Shown here one piece after another: positions 43,261 to 55,600 of a DNA stretch of 64,000 bases; position 1 is the first letter of the stretch; every line of letters begins with the position of its first letter. The DNA is from Symmetrospora coprosmae (lineage: Eukaryota; Basidiomycota; Cystobasidiomycetes; Symmetrosporaceae): positions 992,001 through 1,056,000 of the forward strand of contig VUYT01000001.1 in assembly GCA_008802785.1 (NCBI GenBank), in the 5' to 3' direction. Under the pieces are notes generated by a model. It did no database searches. It saw only the letters and a program-made list of their open reading frames with translations, and was not told where the DNA came from. The translations under genes and the position numbers were made by a program.

Positions 43261-44157
43261 CTAACGATGCTGTTGCTGCTGTTGCTGCTGCTGTAGCCGC
43301 GTACGGCTCCGGGTGTTGGGCGGAGTTGACCGCGTGCTGCCGGGTATCGAGTTGGCTTGAAATGGGTTTGGCGCGACAGGAGACGCGAAGGCGCTATTGC
43401 TGAAGGGCGATTGCTGCTGCTGTTGAGGTTGTGAGGACGTATACGATGCCGTACCGTGGCCGTTGCTGCCGTTCAGGGGCCATCCCATTTGCGTGTTCTG
43501 CAGGACCCCGCTGCCACCGCCTGTGTCGTCGGTCACTGGCATCCCGAACGCATTGAGCCTTCCGTTCCTGTGCACCGGGTGATCCTCCTGCCCAATCTCT
43601 GCAGAAATCTCCTCTCCCTCCTCGTCCTCCTCCATGCTCGCGTCCATCTCCTGGGTGGCGCGGCTATGGGAGCGGTCTCTCCCCGCTGGTCCCCTCTCGA
43701 GGGAGACGTCCCTTCTCCGCGATGACTCTCCTCTGTTGTTGCCATCAAAGTAGGCCCTGCTGCCGTTGCCGCCGCTGCCGTTCAGGCTCGAGCTGTAAAG
43801 CTCCATCGACTTGCTCAGCGTCGGCGTGTTGGGCGGCGGATTGTGCGAGTGGAAGCCCTGGCTGTTGAAGGCTGTCCCTATGCCTCCGGCGGCAGCATTC
43901 CCTCCTCCCCATCCGCTCGCCAGCATGGCTTTGATGGTGCTCAGGTTCCGCTCGTCCTCTCCTTCGACGCCAAAGCTCGACAGGCTTGCGAGGAGATCAT
44001 CCTCTGACCATCCTCCCGCTCCTGCTCCTCCGCCAGAAGCCCCGCCGTCGCCTGCTTCTCCATTCCCGCCATCCATCGCAACGGGCTGCGACTGGTAGTG
44101 GTACGACAGGGCAAACGGATAATGACCCTGAGGTGGTTGGCCCAGCACGAAAGCCAT
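43261..44157 (-). CDS. Ser/Gly/Gln-rich protein of unknown function
   Basis: Single open frame of 298 residues from the ATG at 44157 to a TAG at 43261. No earlier ATG exists in frame near the start. It begins MAFVLGQPPQGHYPFALSYH, then a Gly-rich region, and a possible helix EDDLLASLSSFGVEGEDERN followed by LSTIKAMLASGW. Arg/Ser patches (GESSRRRDVSLERG), an acidic stretch and a C-terminal Gln-rich tail ending in eight glutamines and HR complete it. Composition suggests a nuclear or stress-granule type protein, but there is no recognisable domain. A spliced 5' extension cannot be excluded. Confidence 0.55.
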   Translation of the reverse strand: MAFVLGQPPQGHYPFALSYHYQSQPVAMDGGNGEAGDGGASGGGAGAGGWSEDDLLASLSSFGVEGEDERNLSTIKAMLASGWGGGNAAAGGIGTAFNSQGFHSHNPPPNTPTLSKSMELYSSSLNGSGGNGSRAYFDGNNRGESSRRRDVSLERGPAGRDRSHSRATQEMDASMEEDEEGEEISAEIGQEDHPVHRNGRLNAFGMPVTDDTGGGSGVLQNTQMGWPLNGSNGHGTASYTSSQPQQQQQSPFSNSAFASPVAPNPFQANSIPGSTRSTPPNTRSRTRLQQQQQQQQHR

Positions 44158-44525
44158 TGGGCTGTTGCGAGGTGTAGTTACGATGCGAAATGAGACAGAG
44201 ATGCGATCCTCTGTCGTCGAGGGAAGGGGGTGGCGTGAGATTGAGCGCCGCGTGCTCCTCCGGCTTGAAGGAGCTGTCCGGTCTGCGTATACTCGAATAG
44301 GCTGCTTAGAACGCTCACGGGAGAGTATAGAGTATGTAGTGGTCCAGAGGGAGAGAGGAGGGATGACACGCTCAGCACCCGCAGATCGACGCCTCACAGG
44401 CTGTTCCCCTTTTGCACACACACGCACGCTACGACGAGAGAGATAGCCGCCGGCCCGGGCCTCAGGTAGCCAGATAGCCGAAAAGGCCACCGGACAACTC
44501 TCCCTCTTTTGCCACTCCAGCAATT
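44158..44525. promoter_or_regulatory. divergent promoter region of the Q-rich gene and TBCC
   Basis: 368 bp between two start codons pointing away from each other. No named element recognised. Confidence 0.4.
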
Positions 44526-45718
44526 ATGGAGATGGAGGGCAGCGAGGAGGCATGGACAGAGAGAGTAACAGGTTCGTCGATGTGAAGTGAATTAGGCTTG
44601 GGCTTCAACGCCTTCCTCTGATGAGACCCCCGCCTGGACCATCCAGCCTTCCGAGACACGCTCCGAACGAATATTGGCACATCTATCGATGCGCAGACCC
44701 ATGCATCGCTTCAACAAGATCTCATCGCACTGCGGTCCCTGTCCGCGAACGAAGATATTGGCCTGCCCGCTTACGAACGGAAGAAGCGCCAGGAGGTGGG
44801 CGTCTCCGTCGTCCCGCAAGACCCAAAGCCAGACGGTTCTTCAGTTCACCCTCCTTCTATCGCTAACCGGCATGTTTGCGTATCCTTCTCTCGCAGGTAC
44901 TCTCCGAGCTCGAGCGTGACCTTGCTCGCGTCGCTGCAGCAGGCCTATCTGCCGCGCCTGCCACGACGAAATTCGCTTTCGGTAGGCGCAGGCCCGCCGT
45001 AGCGAGTTCAGTGCCAGCGGCAGTCGTTTCAGTGGTCACACCTTTCAAGGATCATTCAATCGCCTCAACCAGCACGCTTGATCCGCAACGGGCACTTTCG
45101 AGCGATTCATCCGGAAGCGCATCGGAACATGCCACGACCTACTCGGACCTGCAAGACACCGTCATCGACTTGCGTGACATGCAGCCATCGGTGCTATTCC
45201 TCTCGCGTCTTCGGCATTGCATCGTACTCGCCTCGAGCGTTTCGGCAAGCGTGCTCATACGCGGTGCCGAGACCTCCATCTTTTGGTTGGGCTGTCATCA
45301 GGTGCGGTCTCGGTTGACGTCTCCAGCATGAGCGCTTAGACCGGCGAACATTTACTTAACGCCTTCGCTCTAGCTCCGCGTGCACGATGCCTCGGACGTC
45401 GAAGTGCTCATCGACACGCAGAGCATTCCCATCGTTGAGGACTGCAAGCACATCACCTTTGGTTTGCTCTCTGCCGAATACCGCACTCTGCAGGTCGACA
45501 ACTTCAATGAGCCCGGAATGCCATCAAGCGGGTCCTTAATCACGCAGCTACCGCCTGGAGCAGCCCAAGCTAGACTACAGAGACTGCTACAGCTGATCGA
45601 TTTGGCGAGATCTGCGCACGAGAAGGACGACATTGCACAACCCACCGGTCTTTCGGCCTTGCCGATCCTGCAGCAACTCGGCTTAGATGGACAATCGGCC
45701 TCGATGCGACACGACTAG
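44526..45718 (+). CDS. tubulin-folding cofactor C
   Basis: Exons 44526-44571, 44647-44795, 44897-45301 and 45374-45718; 314 residues. The N-terminal part forms the helical bundle typical of TBCC (EAWTERVTAFRDTL, then LQQDLIALRSLSANEDIGLP, then LSELERDLARVAAA). After a linker the C-CAP/TBCC beta-helix appears. It contains IVLASSVSASVLIRGAETSIF, the CHQLRVHDASDVEVLI strand where the catalytic arginine of TBCC proteins sits (Q-x-R-x-H here as QLRVH), and SIPIVEDCKHITF. TBCC acts as GTPase activator for beta-tubulin in the cofactor C/D/E complex in the cytosol. The first donor (GTTCGT) is weak but gives the right frame and a typical N-terminus. Confidence 0.88.
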
Positions 45719-45777
45719 ATTCCCTTTGAACGCTACACCTGCATCTATCTCCGCTTGTTACATACCCAGCACGCGCA

Positions 45778-47949
45778 TTATAGACCGTATGTGGCCCGTT
45801 TCGCAACGTAGTTCTCGCGCTCTTCAGGCTTGAGCGCCATTGCAAAGTCGAAGGACCGCGTAGCCGCCTCTGTATCGGAAGCCTCAGCTGACTGTCTCTC
45901 AAGCGAAGGCCTGATGAACCGCTTAACCTACCGTACTGTCCTGTCTCAGCCTGAAGAATACCCAGCACGCAGCTGGTGGGCGAGCAATGCCAAAGTGAGC
46001 TTATGTGTTGCGAAGCAGGACTCGCAAGTGCACTCACTGGAACTCGCCCGTGTCTTTAACAATCTTTGAGCATAGGGCCCTTGCCACGTCAAAATCCCGA
46101 AGCGCCTCTTCGTACTTGCTGACAGACAGGCAGAGATCGCGTGAGCGTAACTTTGCTAAAAGGCCAGTTCTCCAACTTACTCGCAAGCAAAATTGGCCAT
46201 GCCTGCGATGTACATCGATGAACTCAGCCTGAGCCCATTTGATAGACGCATATAGAGGTGAATAGCACCCACCGCGCAGGAAGAAGGGATCGTATGCATG
46301 GCTCGCAAGCGTCATCCCCGCAACCGCATCTTCGGTTGGTCCGTTTGCACTGGGCAAGCTCAGCTCGTCTCCCTCGTCGTTCCTGGACACAGCAGCTACT
46401 GCGCTCGACAGCTCGCCCAATCCCTGCCGCATCCGCTCTCGACCGGCTGCATCCTCGCCCCTCGAGACGAGAGTGAGACCCATATGCACTAGCGAAATGC
46501 CCACGCAGGACACACTGTAAGCGTCGAAGATGCGGAGAGATTGCGCCGTCTCAAAGTCCGCAACGGCAGACTCGATCTCGCCAAGCTGACAACAATCAGT
46601 AAGGAATGTCAGCGCGTGTTCCGTCTGCGCGACCTAGGTACGAGCGCACTCACGGAGCTGTGCGCCCAGCCTTTGGCCAGCAGGTCCAGATCCCGGTTCT
46701 CGTCGGCCAGCATACTCTGCGAGCCTCCGCCCTTCTCCAAGCTACTTTTAACGATGTCGAGATCGCTCCTAGCGTTCTCGAAGTCACCCTTGCCGGCTCG
46801 AATGGTGGCCCGTAGGCTGAGGACGAGCGGGTCATCTGGCGTCTGCTTGACCACTTCTTCCATATCGGCGAGTGCGCTCTCCCTGTCTCGAATCTCGCAA
46901 AGGACTTGACATCTATATCTTAAGCTATCAAGGTTCGGCACCTTGATGAGGGACGATGTCTGGGACGTGCGCACTGCCAGATCCAAGTCGGCTTTAGCCT
47001 CGCTGAGTTGGCGCAGGCGGTAATGGAGGACTCCACGACGAGTCAGGATCTCAACATCCTCAGGCTTCCACTGCAGGACGTCCGACAGTCTGCGTATGCA
47101 TGTTCGCATCGCTTTTGGGTTCGTTGCCGTGCACTCGTCTACGGCACGCTGGCGGTATGCTGCGCGCTTGCGGCCGAATTCGTCTTGCTTCTTCGGATCG
47201 GCATGCAGTGCCTCCCGCAGCTGGTGGACATCACCTAGGATGCGCACACCCTTTGCTGCCTCGTGCTTCGCGTCGATCAATGACCATCGGTCGTGGATCA
47301 GCCCGTCCGAGCCCAGCACTGGATCGATGAGAGGTGCATTGGTGAGCGCATCCCGCGCATTGAAGGCGATGACGGAAGAGGTCAGATTCATTCGCTCTCC
47401 GAGGCTCTGTTGCTCCTGTGCTGAATGGCCGTGGGCCGTGTGTCGATTGATAGGCGCAGGCCGTGAGCTTCCAGCTCGTACGTTCCCTCTATCATGCTGC
47501 GGCTCAGCGCTGGCGGCCTGCGACACATTGTAATGAGCACCGTCCGATGACCCTTGACGTGCCCCTTGCACATCTCGCTGCGGCCGTTGTTGGCTCAAGA
47601 CGCTTTCCTCTGCATCTCGATCAAGGTACGGCAACCGCGCGGTAGAAGTCGAGATGTATGTCCCCACGTCGCCGTTGCTCTCCGTGTCGAACGTCGAATC
47701 CGATATGCTCGGCACGAACGATGGTCGGAAGTTCGTGTACATGGCTTCTGGGCTGTGCGGGAACCCGGCGCTTAGCGGAGCCTCAGGTGCTGTCCTGCGC
47801 GTGAATGAGGAGCTCTCGCTGACGTGCATAGGGGGCAAAGAAGGGCGCGGACTGCCCGACGGATCCAGCGGTGAGTCGAAAGTCGAGGCAGAGGCTCGAC
47901 GGTAGAGGGATGGTGCGCGGGCTGTTCGAGACCGAGTCAGACGGCCCAT
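45778..47949 (-). CDS. TPR-repeat protein
   Basis: Minus-strand exons 47949-46654, 46585-46269, 46228-46181, 46118-46038, 45999-45932 and 45887-45778; about 639 residues. The N-terminal 190 residues are Ser/Arg/Pro-rich and disordered. From about residue 200 the protein is made of helical pairs of TPR type: NPKAMRTCIRRLSDVLQWKP, then VEILTRRGVLHYRLRQLSEA, ESALADMEEVVKQTPDDPLV, MANFACDKYEEALRDFDVAR, and a last ATRSFDFAMALKPEERENYV. TPR arrays are protein-binding scaffolds; the partner is unknown. The last two introns are only 38 and 44 nt. The 3' end faces TBCC with a 59 bp gap. An ATG further upstream through another exon is possible. Confidence 0.72.
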
Positions 47950-48128
47950 GGTGAGCTCTAGAAGTCCTTGTACTACGGCACTGTCGGCTGCACGGCTCAC
48001 AGTCGTCAAGATGAAAATCGTCCTCGAGCATCTTGGCTAAAGTCTGGCTACGACGACTCGACGCTCCGACGCTATCAGCTGTTGCTTCGAGCGTCTGCAG
48101 GATCTGAAGAAAGAGGCGGAGTTGTGAA

Positions 48129-49063
48129 TCAGGACCCATCGCTATCGAGTCCTGCCGGACCCGAAGCCTGACTGACGAGAACCATCTGGCTCGCCGCCGA
48201 GCTTGTCTCGAAATCGCCAACGCCGTGTTGTAGCACCGCCTGCTCTTCAGCAACCTGCGCGATCACATTAGCTAGCGAAGAGCTCGCGAGCGTACTAGCC
48301 ATGCCACCGAGCCGAATGCAATCGATGTCGGAAGTAGCGGGCCTGCTGCAGAGCGCCTGCAAGCTTGCGCAGATGTCCGCACCTTCTGCAGCACTGGGGT
48401 TGTATGGGCACGGCGCCGCATTAGCTTGAGCTGGCTCGACCGTGGTGACGCCTGACTCACACTTCGAGCATGGCCAGACAGATGCGTGCGGTGAAACTGC
48501 GCATTGCCAGGAGCATCAGCCATTGGCCGTGCCCAAGCTTTCCAGCCAGAGGCGAGGTCAACGCACCCTCTGAGCAACCTCTCGCGCTGCGCTTCTATGC
48601 CGTCACTGATCTGTTGTGGTTGCCAACCCCCTTTGACACCGGCGTCATTCTGCGCAAGCCAGGCTTCAATGGCGTCGAGCTCGGCCAGCAGGGAGTCTGC
48701 AGGAGCAGCAAGGACGTCAACCGGGCGGAACTCAGTGCAGCTCAATGCAACCGCTTTGCCTGCTCACTGAGGGCAATGTTGTCGCCATGTCGCTCGAGCC
48801 GGCCCTGCGCCTGATGAGTCGTGCATCTGTCGCAGAGGAAGTCGAGGACCTCTAGAAGCTCCTCTCCCTGATCCGGCAGGGTCGGATTGGGCGTAAGCTT
48901 CTGGTGTGTGACCACAATGTCTGCGAATCCATATCCATGCGTGAGCTGCAGCTGCCGTTGCTCCTGCTGTATGCGCGCTCGGCGTACCCTGGATGCGGGG
49001 TGATATCACGCGGATCTTGCTGATGCATTGCTTCAGGACGGAGCGCGGCGCTGCAGGAGACAT
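48129..49063 (-). CDS. small helical protein of unknown function (five exons)
   Basis: Exons 49063-49010, 48966-48768, 48696-48567, 48496-48461 and 48393-48129; 227 residues. The introns are 43-71 nt and all keep the frame. The protein is almost wholly helical: SVLKQCISKIRQEQRQLQLT, then EELLEVLDFLCDRCTTHQAQ, RLERHGDNIALNSLLAELDA, and IEAQRERLLRGFTARICLAM. The C-terminal half is Ala/Ser-rich (STLASSSLANVIAQVAEEQA) with a polar tail. Size and helical make-up suggest a subunit of a coiled-coil complex (kinetochore, spindle or tethering type), but I cannot name one. The start is the first ATG of a frame that is open for another 60 codons upstream, so the N-terminus is uncertain. Confidence 0.5.
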
Positions 49064-49617
49064 GTCGGTATGCGTAGCACTGGAGATCTCGAAAGCATCA
49101 AGGAGAACCCCATGTCCTTCTCGGCAGTCGCTGCAGACGTGTGCTACCCGGACCGGCTCCTCGCCTCGTCCCTTTGGTCGCGCCCGACTGTCTTCTCGAG
49201 CCAAAAGAGTCAGTGATGGCGTGTCAGCAGAGCGGGCAACCACCACCAAGATCCCAGGCGTGTCGCCGCGCGTTTGTATTGCTCATCCAGCGAGCGCGCT
49301 GGTCTTACTCTCATGTGATGAGACCGAAGCCAAGTGGAGAGCGGACAGGCATAGCCGCCTATGAGCAATAGGGCCGGACCTTGTGCAGATAAACCAGGAG
49401 CAAGTGTCCATTCCAGCGAGGAAAGGCGATAAGAACTATGCGTACACGCTACATCTGCGCGGCGTGCGGATCGTAAGCAGGTCTAGAAAGAGAGCGGATA
49501 TATCCGAGAGTGTGCATTTCGTCAAGCTACGACGAGTGCGTTTTGCGGAAGACAGCGGGGCGAGTCGAGGCACCGATGTACTGATTCGTGCTGGGTCGGA
49601 ACAATGTGGCCACACGC
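49064..49617. other. 554 bp between chitin synthase 3' end and the small helical gene
   Basis: The frame of the small helical gene stays open upstream to about 49290 without splice support, so part of this stretch may belong to its 5' end. Nothing else seen. Confidence 0.35.
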
Positions 49618-52600
49618 CTATAGCTGACCGGCGAGGATACCGTCGATTGACGAGTTGAGGAAGTTCTTCCTGTTCGTGAGGTCGGCTTTCGGGAACTGCT
49701 GCGCCATGGCTTCTCTCGTCGTGCGCTGCAAGGTCAGAACAGCAATGTCAGTTGAAACGTCCAAGCTTCGGCTTGACCGAGAGTATGTCCAGCAACTGCT
49801 TACCTTAGTCACCTGCAGGAGGTCCTGTGTGCGGAGGTAGGTACGCAATGCCGTGAGGATCTCCTCGTCCGTGGGGTTGGCAGGATCCACGACAGCTGCG
49901 AGCTGAGTCGCCTGGTTCTGGTCTGAGAAAGGGTTGGCTGCGGCACCGGCCAGCGAATAGCTGCTGCCGTGCTGCGGTCCTGCCCAGTGCGCCATACTGT
50001 ACCCGGAGTTGCGGGTCGACATCATGCCGGGGCCCATCCCTCCGAGCTGGCTAGGCGCACTCGCGCCCGCGTAAGGCATGTTCGGCATGCCGAGGTTGCT
50101 CTGCGGCATACCGAGCATGCTACCTGGTCCGCCGTAGCCTCCGCCGAAGGACATATGGCTCTGATGGTGCTGCGCGAAGGGGTTCTGGGATGCGCGCATG
50201 ACGCCAAACTCGCTGCCCGCTTGCGAACCGGAGGGCGAATGGTAGCCGCCTGCTCCGCCGAAGCTGGCTTGCTGTTGATGCATCTGCTGCTGATTGAACG
50301 GCGAGAAGGCGGGCTGCGGACCAGTGGGATAGTTCATGAGGGTCGGGGCTCGGGATGTCGGCCGCGACCGGGCTGCCATCATGTTGTTCCCGCCAAAGCT
50401 GCCGTGCGGAGAGTGTCCCATGCGCGAAGGGGCAAGACTGAAGCCAGCTTCCGAAGGCTGGGGCGAGTGCCGAGGCTTCTGGGCAGCCTGGTCATCCCAT
50501 GCCTGCTGCTGATAGTCGGAGAACTTGCGTAGCGGAATCATCGAATCGTCGAAATGGTCGTCATCGCCAGCCAGCACCTTCTTGTTCTTGCCTTCGCCGA
50601 CTACGATACGGGTGTTGCCCCACTGCAGGCGATATTTAAGCGCTGTCAGTTCGCTGCTGCACATCAACACCACTGAAGAACAAGCGGACTTACGCTAAAG
50701 TCGTCAAAGTGCCAGAAGGAGTATAGCGGGAGGAAGAAGGAATAGACAGGGAAGGCCAGGATATAGATGACCAGCCAGCCGATAAACTGCCACTGTCTCT
50801 TGAGCAAGAAGATGATGACCTGCAAGAGCGTATCAAAGTGGCGCGTCAGTGGCCTCACTCGGCCTCATGGGAGCTCGAGCATGATCGTCTCACCTGAAGA
50901 CCATATACGGCTCCGATAAGGATCAAGGAGATGACGGGGACGGCGGCAGAACCGGTCGCCACGACGACAATGAGATAGATAAGGTATATGGTCGTGGCGG
51001 GCAGGAGGATCGTGCCGAGCAGATCGATGAGAACGATGAAGCGCATGCTGAAGCAGCAGAAGCCGCACAGATCCTTAAGCGCAACGAGCTCGAAGAGGTT
51101 GTGTACTGTCGAGTTGATCCATCGCCGCCGCTGGGACAGGAGAATGTTCCACCGCTCGGGAGCGGCCGTCGAGGCTTTGGCGTCCTGAGCGAACTTGGTG
51201 CGGAAATGTGGGAAGTGCTTGAGGATGAGCGTCGTCAAGTAACGGTCCTCTCCAAGATGGAGCAGATTCTTCTTGTGTAGCGTATCAACGTCGTTCTCTG
51301 AGTAGTCATCGATGACCAGATTCGAAATGAGCAGAGGCCGGCCCTGCGGTTCGATGCAGTCGGAGCTGACATCAGTGGCTGGTACGCTGTGCCGTCAGTA
51401 TGTTGCAACACACCTTGTCGACTGTCCGCAGCCTGAACATGGTGAAACAACCGGGCAAACAGGTGACCGAACCGAACAAGCTGGTGTGGAGTCGCGAGTC
51501 AGCGAATCGAAGCTAGTATCGCCTCGAACCACAACTTCGAATTACCTCTCGAACGCCTTGGCCATGTGGTGCGAAATGAAATATTCGTATACCTGGATCA
51601 TGGTCCACCACGACTCCTGCTCGTTTGACAGCCTCGTCTCGCCACATATGCCAATGATGCTCTGGTCGTCCGCTGCGGCCGCCACGAGCCTGTTGAGACC
51701 GTCGGGTCGCACTTCTGTGTCGGCATCGACGGTAAGGAGGAACTCGTAGAGCTTTGGGTCGACGCCAATCACGTTCTTGATCTGGTGGCAGATCTCAAGC
51801 TCGAGCGGGGCCATCTCGGCCTCAAAGTGGACCCGGTTGAGGAAGCGCATGAGCAGGATCTGCGAGTCTCGCTTGCCTCGGTTTCCGGGTTTGGAACGCT
51901 CGCTCGGCTTGCCGACCTTGACGACCACAATGTATGGTAGGACGTGGCCCTCGAACTCGTACAAACCCGAATATACTTTCCCCTGTCCCAGCCGGAACGT
52001 AAAAGATTCGCGCGGTTAGTCAGAGCACCATTCAATCATCGATAGAACGAGCCCAGCCCACATAATTGAGCTGCTTGTTGCCTTGACCAAGCGACTTGAA
52101 GAGAAGCGGGTCGGGGTCTAGGTTCTCAACACCGAGGATGTCGAGAACAATGCGCGGAGTGGGGCGATCATTGCCGCTTCCGACAATCATACCGTCGCAG
52201 ATGACAAAGAGGAGTTTGCGCTTGTCATCGTACTTGAGGTTGGCCAGCGAGTCAATCGTCTTCTTGAGTGACTCCTCGCCCTCTGTATAGCACGGCACTT
52301 GGAGAATGACAAACTTGTCCTGCAGTTCCGGGTTGCGCTTCTTTGTGAGCTGAAGCGCCGCAATGAATTTGGCAGCGATAGTAGTGATGAGGACGACCGT
52401 GAATGCTAGCAGGAAGTAGCCCGGTACGGTGCAACGCGGTGTCGTCCGGAAGTCGGAGGCTCCCCGGTAGAAGACGTTCTGCAAGCAGTTCATGGCTGCA
52501 GCCTTGTCATCCGGAGGCAGAGTGACCTGGTCCAGCTCGTCGATGGCACTGGTGAGATCCTCCCCTGGACGCTCGCGGAAGACGTCAACCAGGCCTTCGG

Positions 52601-55600
52601 GGAGGAACTGGTAGCGAGTGTCGGTCCCAAACTGCGAGATCGAGTAGACATAGTCCGAGAGGTCGTACACGCGACCTCTGTACATGCCCCAGATCTTGCC
52701 ATCGTTCTCGGCTCCCCTGGCGAGATCGCCCTTGCTGAAGACTATCGGTCCCTTGTAGTATCCTTGCATCTTCGGCAGGAAGGTTGCCGTGTACCAGTCG
52801 GTGTTGTGCAGATTCGACGTCTGGACGGACTGCTGCACGCCAGAGATGTGCATCGCGGTCGGGACCTCTGGTGTGAAGTTGGCCGGGGTGAGCGCGAGTC
52901 TCGTGTCTGTCACAAGGCCGGGGCAGCCGAGAGTTAGCGGAACGGGAAAGTAGCCCGTGAGGTCCTGCCCTCCCAGCTCGAGCATGTCGGCAGCAGTGAC
53001 GTCCATTCCGACAATATCCGAGTGCTGCGACCTGTAGAAGTTGGTGAGATCATAGACCTTGCCAGCGACCCCGACGTAGTAATCGGATCGTCCGCTGTGA
53101 TAGCCAAGCTCGCCGATGTTCCAGACCTTGTTGCGGTCAGGGCAGGTGACTTGGGTCAAGCCGAGAATCATAAAGAGCTGGGACAAAGGTGGCCGTCAGC
53201 GGCGATCACTCGGTTGGGAGTATGGGGCAGGCTCACCAGCGATCCACAGATGAGGGCAATGAGCATGCAAAGCGTAACCTTCTCTCTCCATGCAAGCCTG
53301 ACATCAGGCCGCTTCATCCTGCCAAGGTAGGTGAGAGTAAAGGTAGGGATCCACCAGGTGAAACCCCAAACCAGGATGAGCCATGCCCTCCGTGCAAAGC
53401 TGGTTGGCAGCTCTTCGACAGTCGTGCCCTTCTTGCCTCCCTTCTCATTGACCGCGCCTGCCGCACCAGGCGGCAGACCGTTCCCTTCTTTGGTCGGCAA
53501 CGGGCTGACAGGCTGGCTGCTACCGCCGTTTGCGCCGTTCCATTCTGGACCCCAAACATCGCTTGCAGCACCGGCCCCCATCTGTCCTGCAAAGGAAGGC
53601 GCGAACGACATGTGACTTTGCCGCATGTAGTTGGGCGCAGGCCGGCCCATGCCCATGTCGTTGTCGTAAGGCAGCGTAGGAGTCTGTCCGCCATATAGCC
53701 CTCCTTCACCAGCGGCACCTGCGTTCTTGAGTAGGTCGTCCTGGCTTTCTCCGTAGAAGGCACCCTTGCCATCCTCTCCTGCTCCGCCCATGACTGCTAG
53801 AGTGTCCATCGAGTTGGTTGCTTGAAGGCCAGGGAAGCCAGGCTTCTCCGCATCAACGTCCAAGGCAGAGGGCCCCTTCTTCGGCTGTGCTGCCGCCTTC
53901 TTGCTGCTAAGGTCTCTTGCCTCGATCGCTCGCACTTCTCCTTCAAGCGACTTCCAGGCTGAGAAGGACAGCCAAACGGCACTCGATCCCACTGCAAATC
54001 CAGTACCACGAGCAAGACCCTTGCTGTCCTGCAAGAAGGCCGCAACGCTCTCTGCATCGGCTTCTCCATCGGCAGAGGCACTCGCTCCGATGCTCTTGTA
54101 CCGCTTGACGAACTCGCTGAAATCGTACGACTCGGTGTAATCGATTCGCTTCCGCGCAATGAGCGAGCGGATGTCCAGCGCGTCCAGCTGGTTCCGCGCG
54201 CGACGGATGTCGAAAACGCCAGGTAGGGCATTGTCATTTGGCCGGATGCATGAGACCGACCAGACAGGGACCTCATTGAGGCTCGCGAGCGTTTCTGTGA
54301 GAGTCTCGTTGTGCTGCGCCGTGACGGGCGCGATCTCCGGCTCGGGCGCCTCAGAGGGGACCGAGGTGGAGCTGGTCCGCGATACCTTGAGCGGGGAGAG
54401 GCGACGCAGCGGCTGGCTCGAGACCTGCGCCGCGACAATGACTGCGGGATCGCGTGGGTGCGACTCGGCCGCGAGCGACGGCCCGGAGAAAAGCTTGGCG
54501 AGGAAGACCTCGGATGAAGCTGTCCGGAAGAGCCGCACAAAGTCGCTGTCAAACATGTCAGAGTCCTTCTCGACAAAGCTCTTGCTCGAGTACGAGACGG
54601 TCCCCGCGTAGTGCTTGATGGCGAAGGTGGATGCGACCCCGCCCGAGACGCGGGGGATGAAGCGCGAGTGGTTGCTGAAGCGCTCCTCGAGGCCCTCCAC
54701 GAAGGACGCGTCGGCGGCTTCATCTGTCGTGACCTTGCCCTGACGCAAGTTCGAGCACGTCTTGTTGAGGCCGCCGAGCAGGCCGCCCGGCTTACTATCG
54801 GCGCGAGATCCGATGCCGCCTCCTCGCAGAAGCTCGAGCGTCATGGACGATGTGTCTAGCGAGTCCACCTCCGGCAGCTTGACACCATCGGCCACTGCCC
54901 GCTTGAGCAGGTCGTGCGAGTCGTCGTTGAAGGCACGGCGGTTGAGCCAGTGCTGCAGAAGCTCGTTCGAGTAATTGATGCCAAACTGCTCGTACCCGTC
55001 CTCCCCATACGCCTGGATGAGAGTGCTGTGGCGGATCGAGCCGACGCTGCTCCCGCGGTTACCAGCGAGATCTCCCGTCATGCCACCGCTTGGCGACTTC
55101 ATCTGGAAGCCGGGCAGGTCGAGGAGGACAATGCTGGTTCCGCCATTGTCCCGCTGCAGCTTCTTGACGGCCTCGTCGCCGGGGAAAAGCCGGTGGTTGG
55201 CGGACTCGACAATGTAGCTGAAGAGAATGGCATAGAGCGAGCACATGAGGCTGTCCCGCTGCTTGTGGGCCCCCTCCTCCGTGAGCAACGCGCAGACGAC
55301 TTCCTTGCGAATGTATGTCGTCTTGTTGACGAGAGCGCGCTCTAGCTCGTCCATCGGCAGGCCAAGCATCTCTGCGACATGCTCAGAAGCTGGCCGGCTC
55401 TCTGGCGAGACTGCAAGCGACTCCGTCTGATCCGCCGTAGCCGCGAAGGTGACGTTGCCGAGGAGAATGATGGTCGAGAGGAGCTTGTAAATCATTTCAA
55501 CGTGCTTTGGCTTGAAGCCGAGCGTAGAGAAGGCCTCGCGCAGCTCGTTAAAAGCCGTTCCATCGTCGGTCGCGCCCGCTGGTAGGCGGTACGTCCCGGA

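Noticed and set aside
45570-46037. 155-codon minus-strand frame across the TBCC last exon
   Set aside because: It is the antisense of a conserved TBCC exon, and its codons conflict with the TPR gene exons; treated as a shadow.
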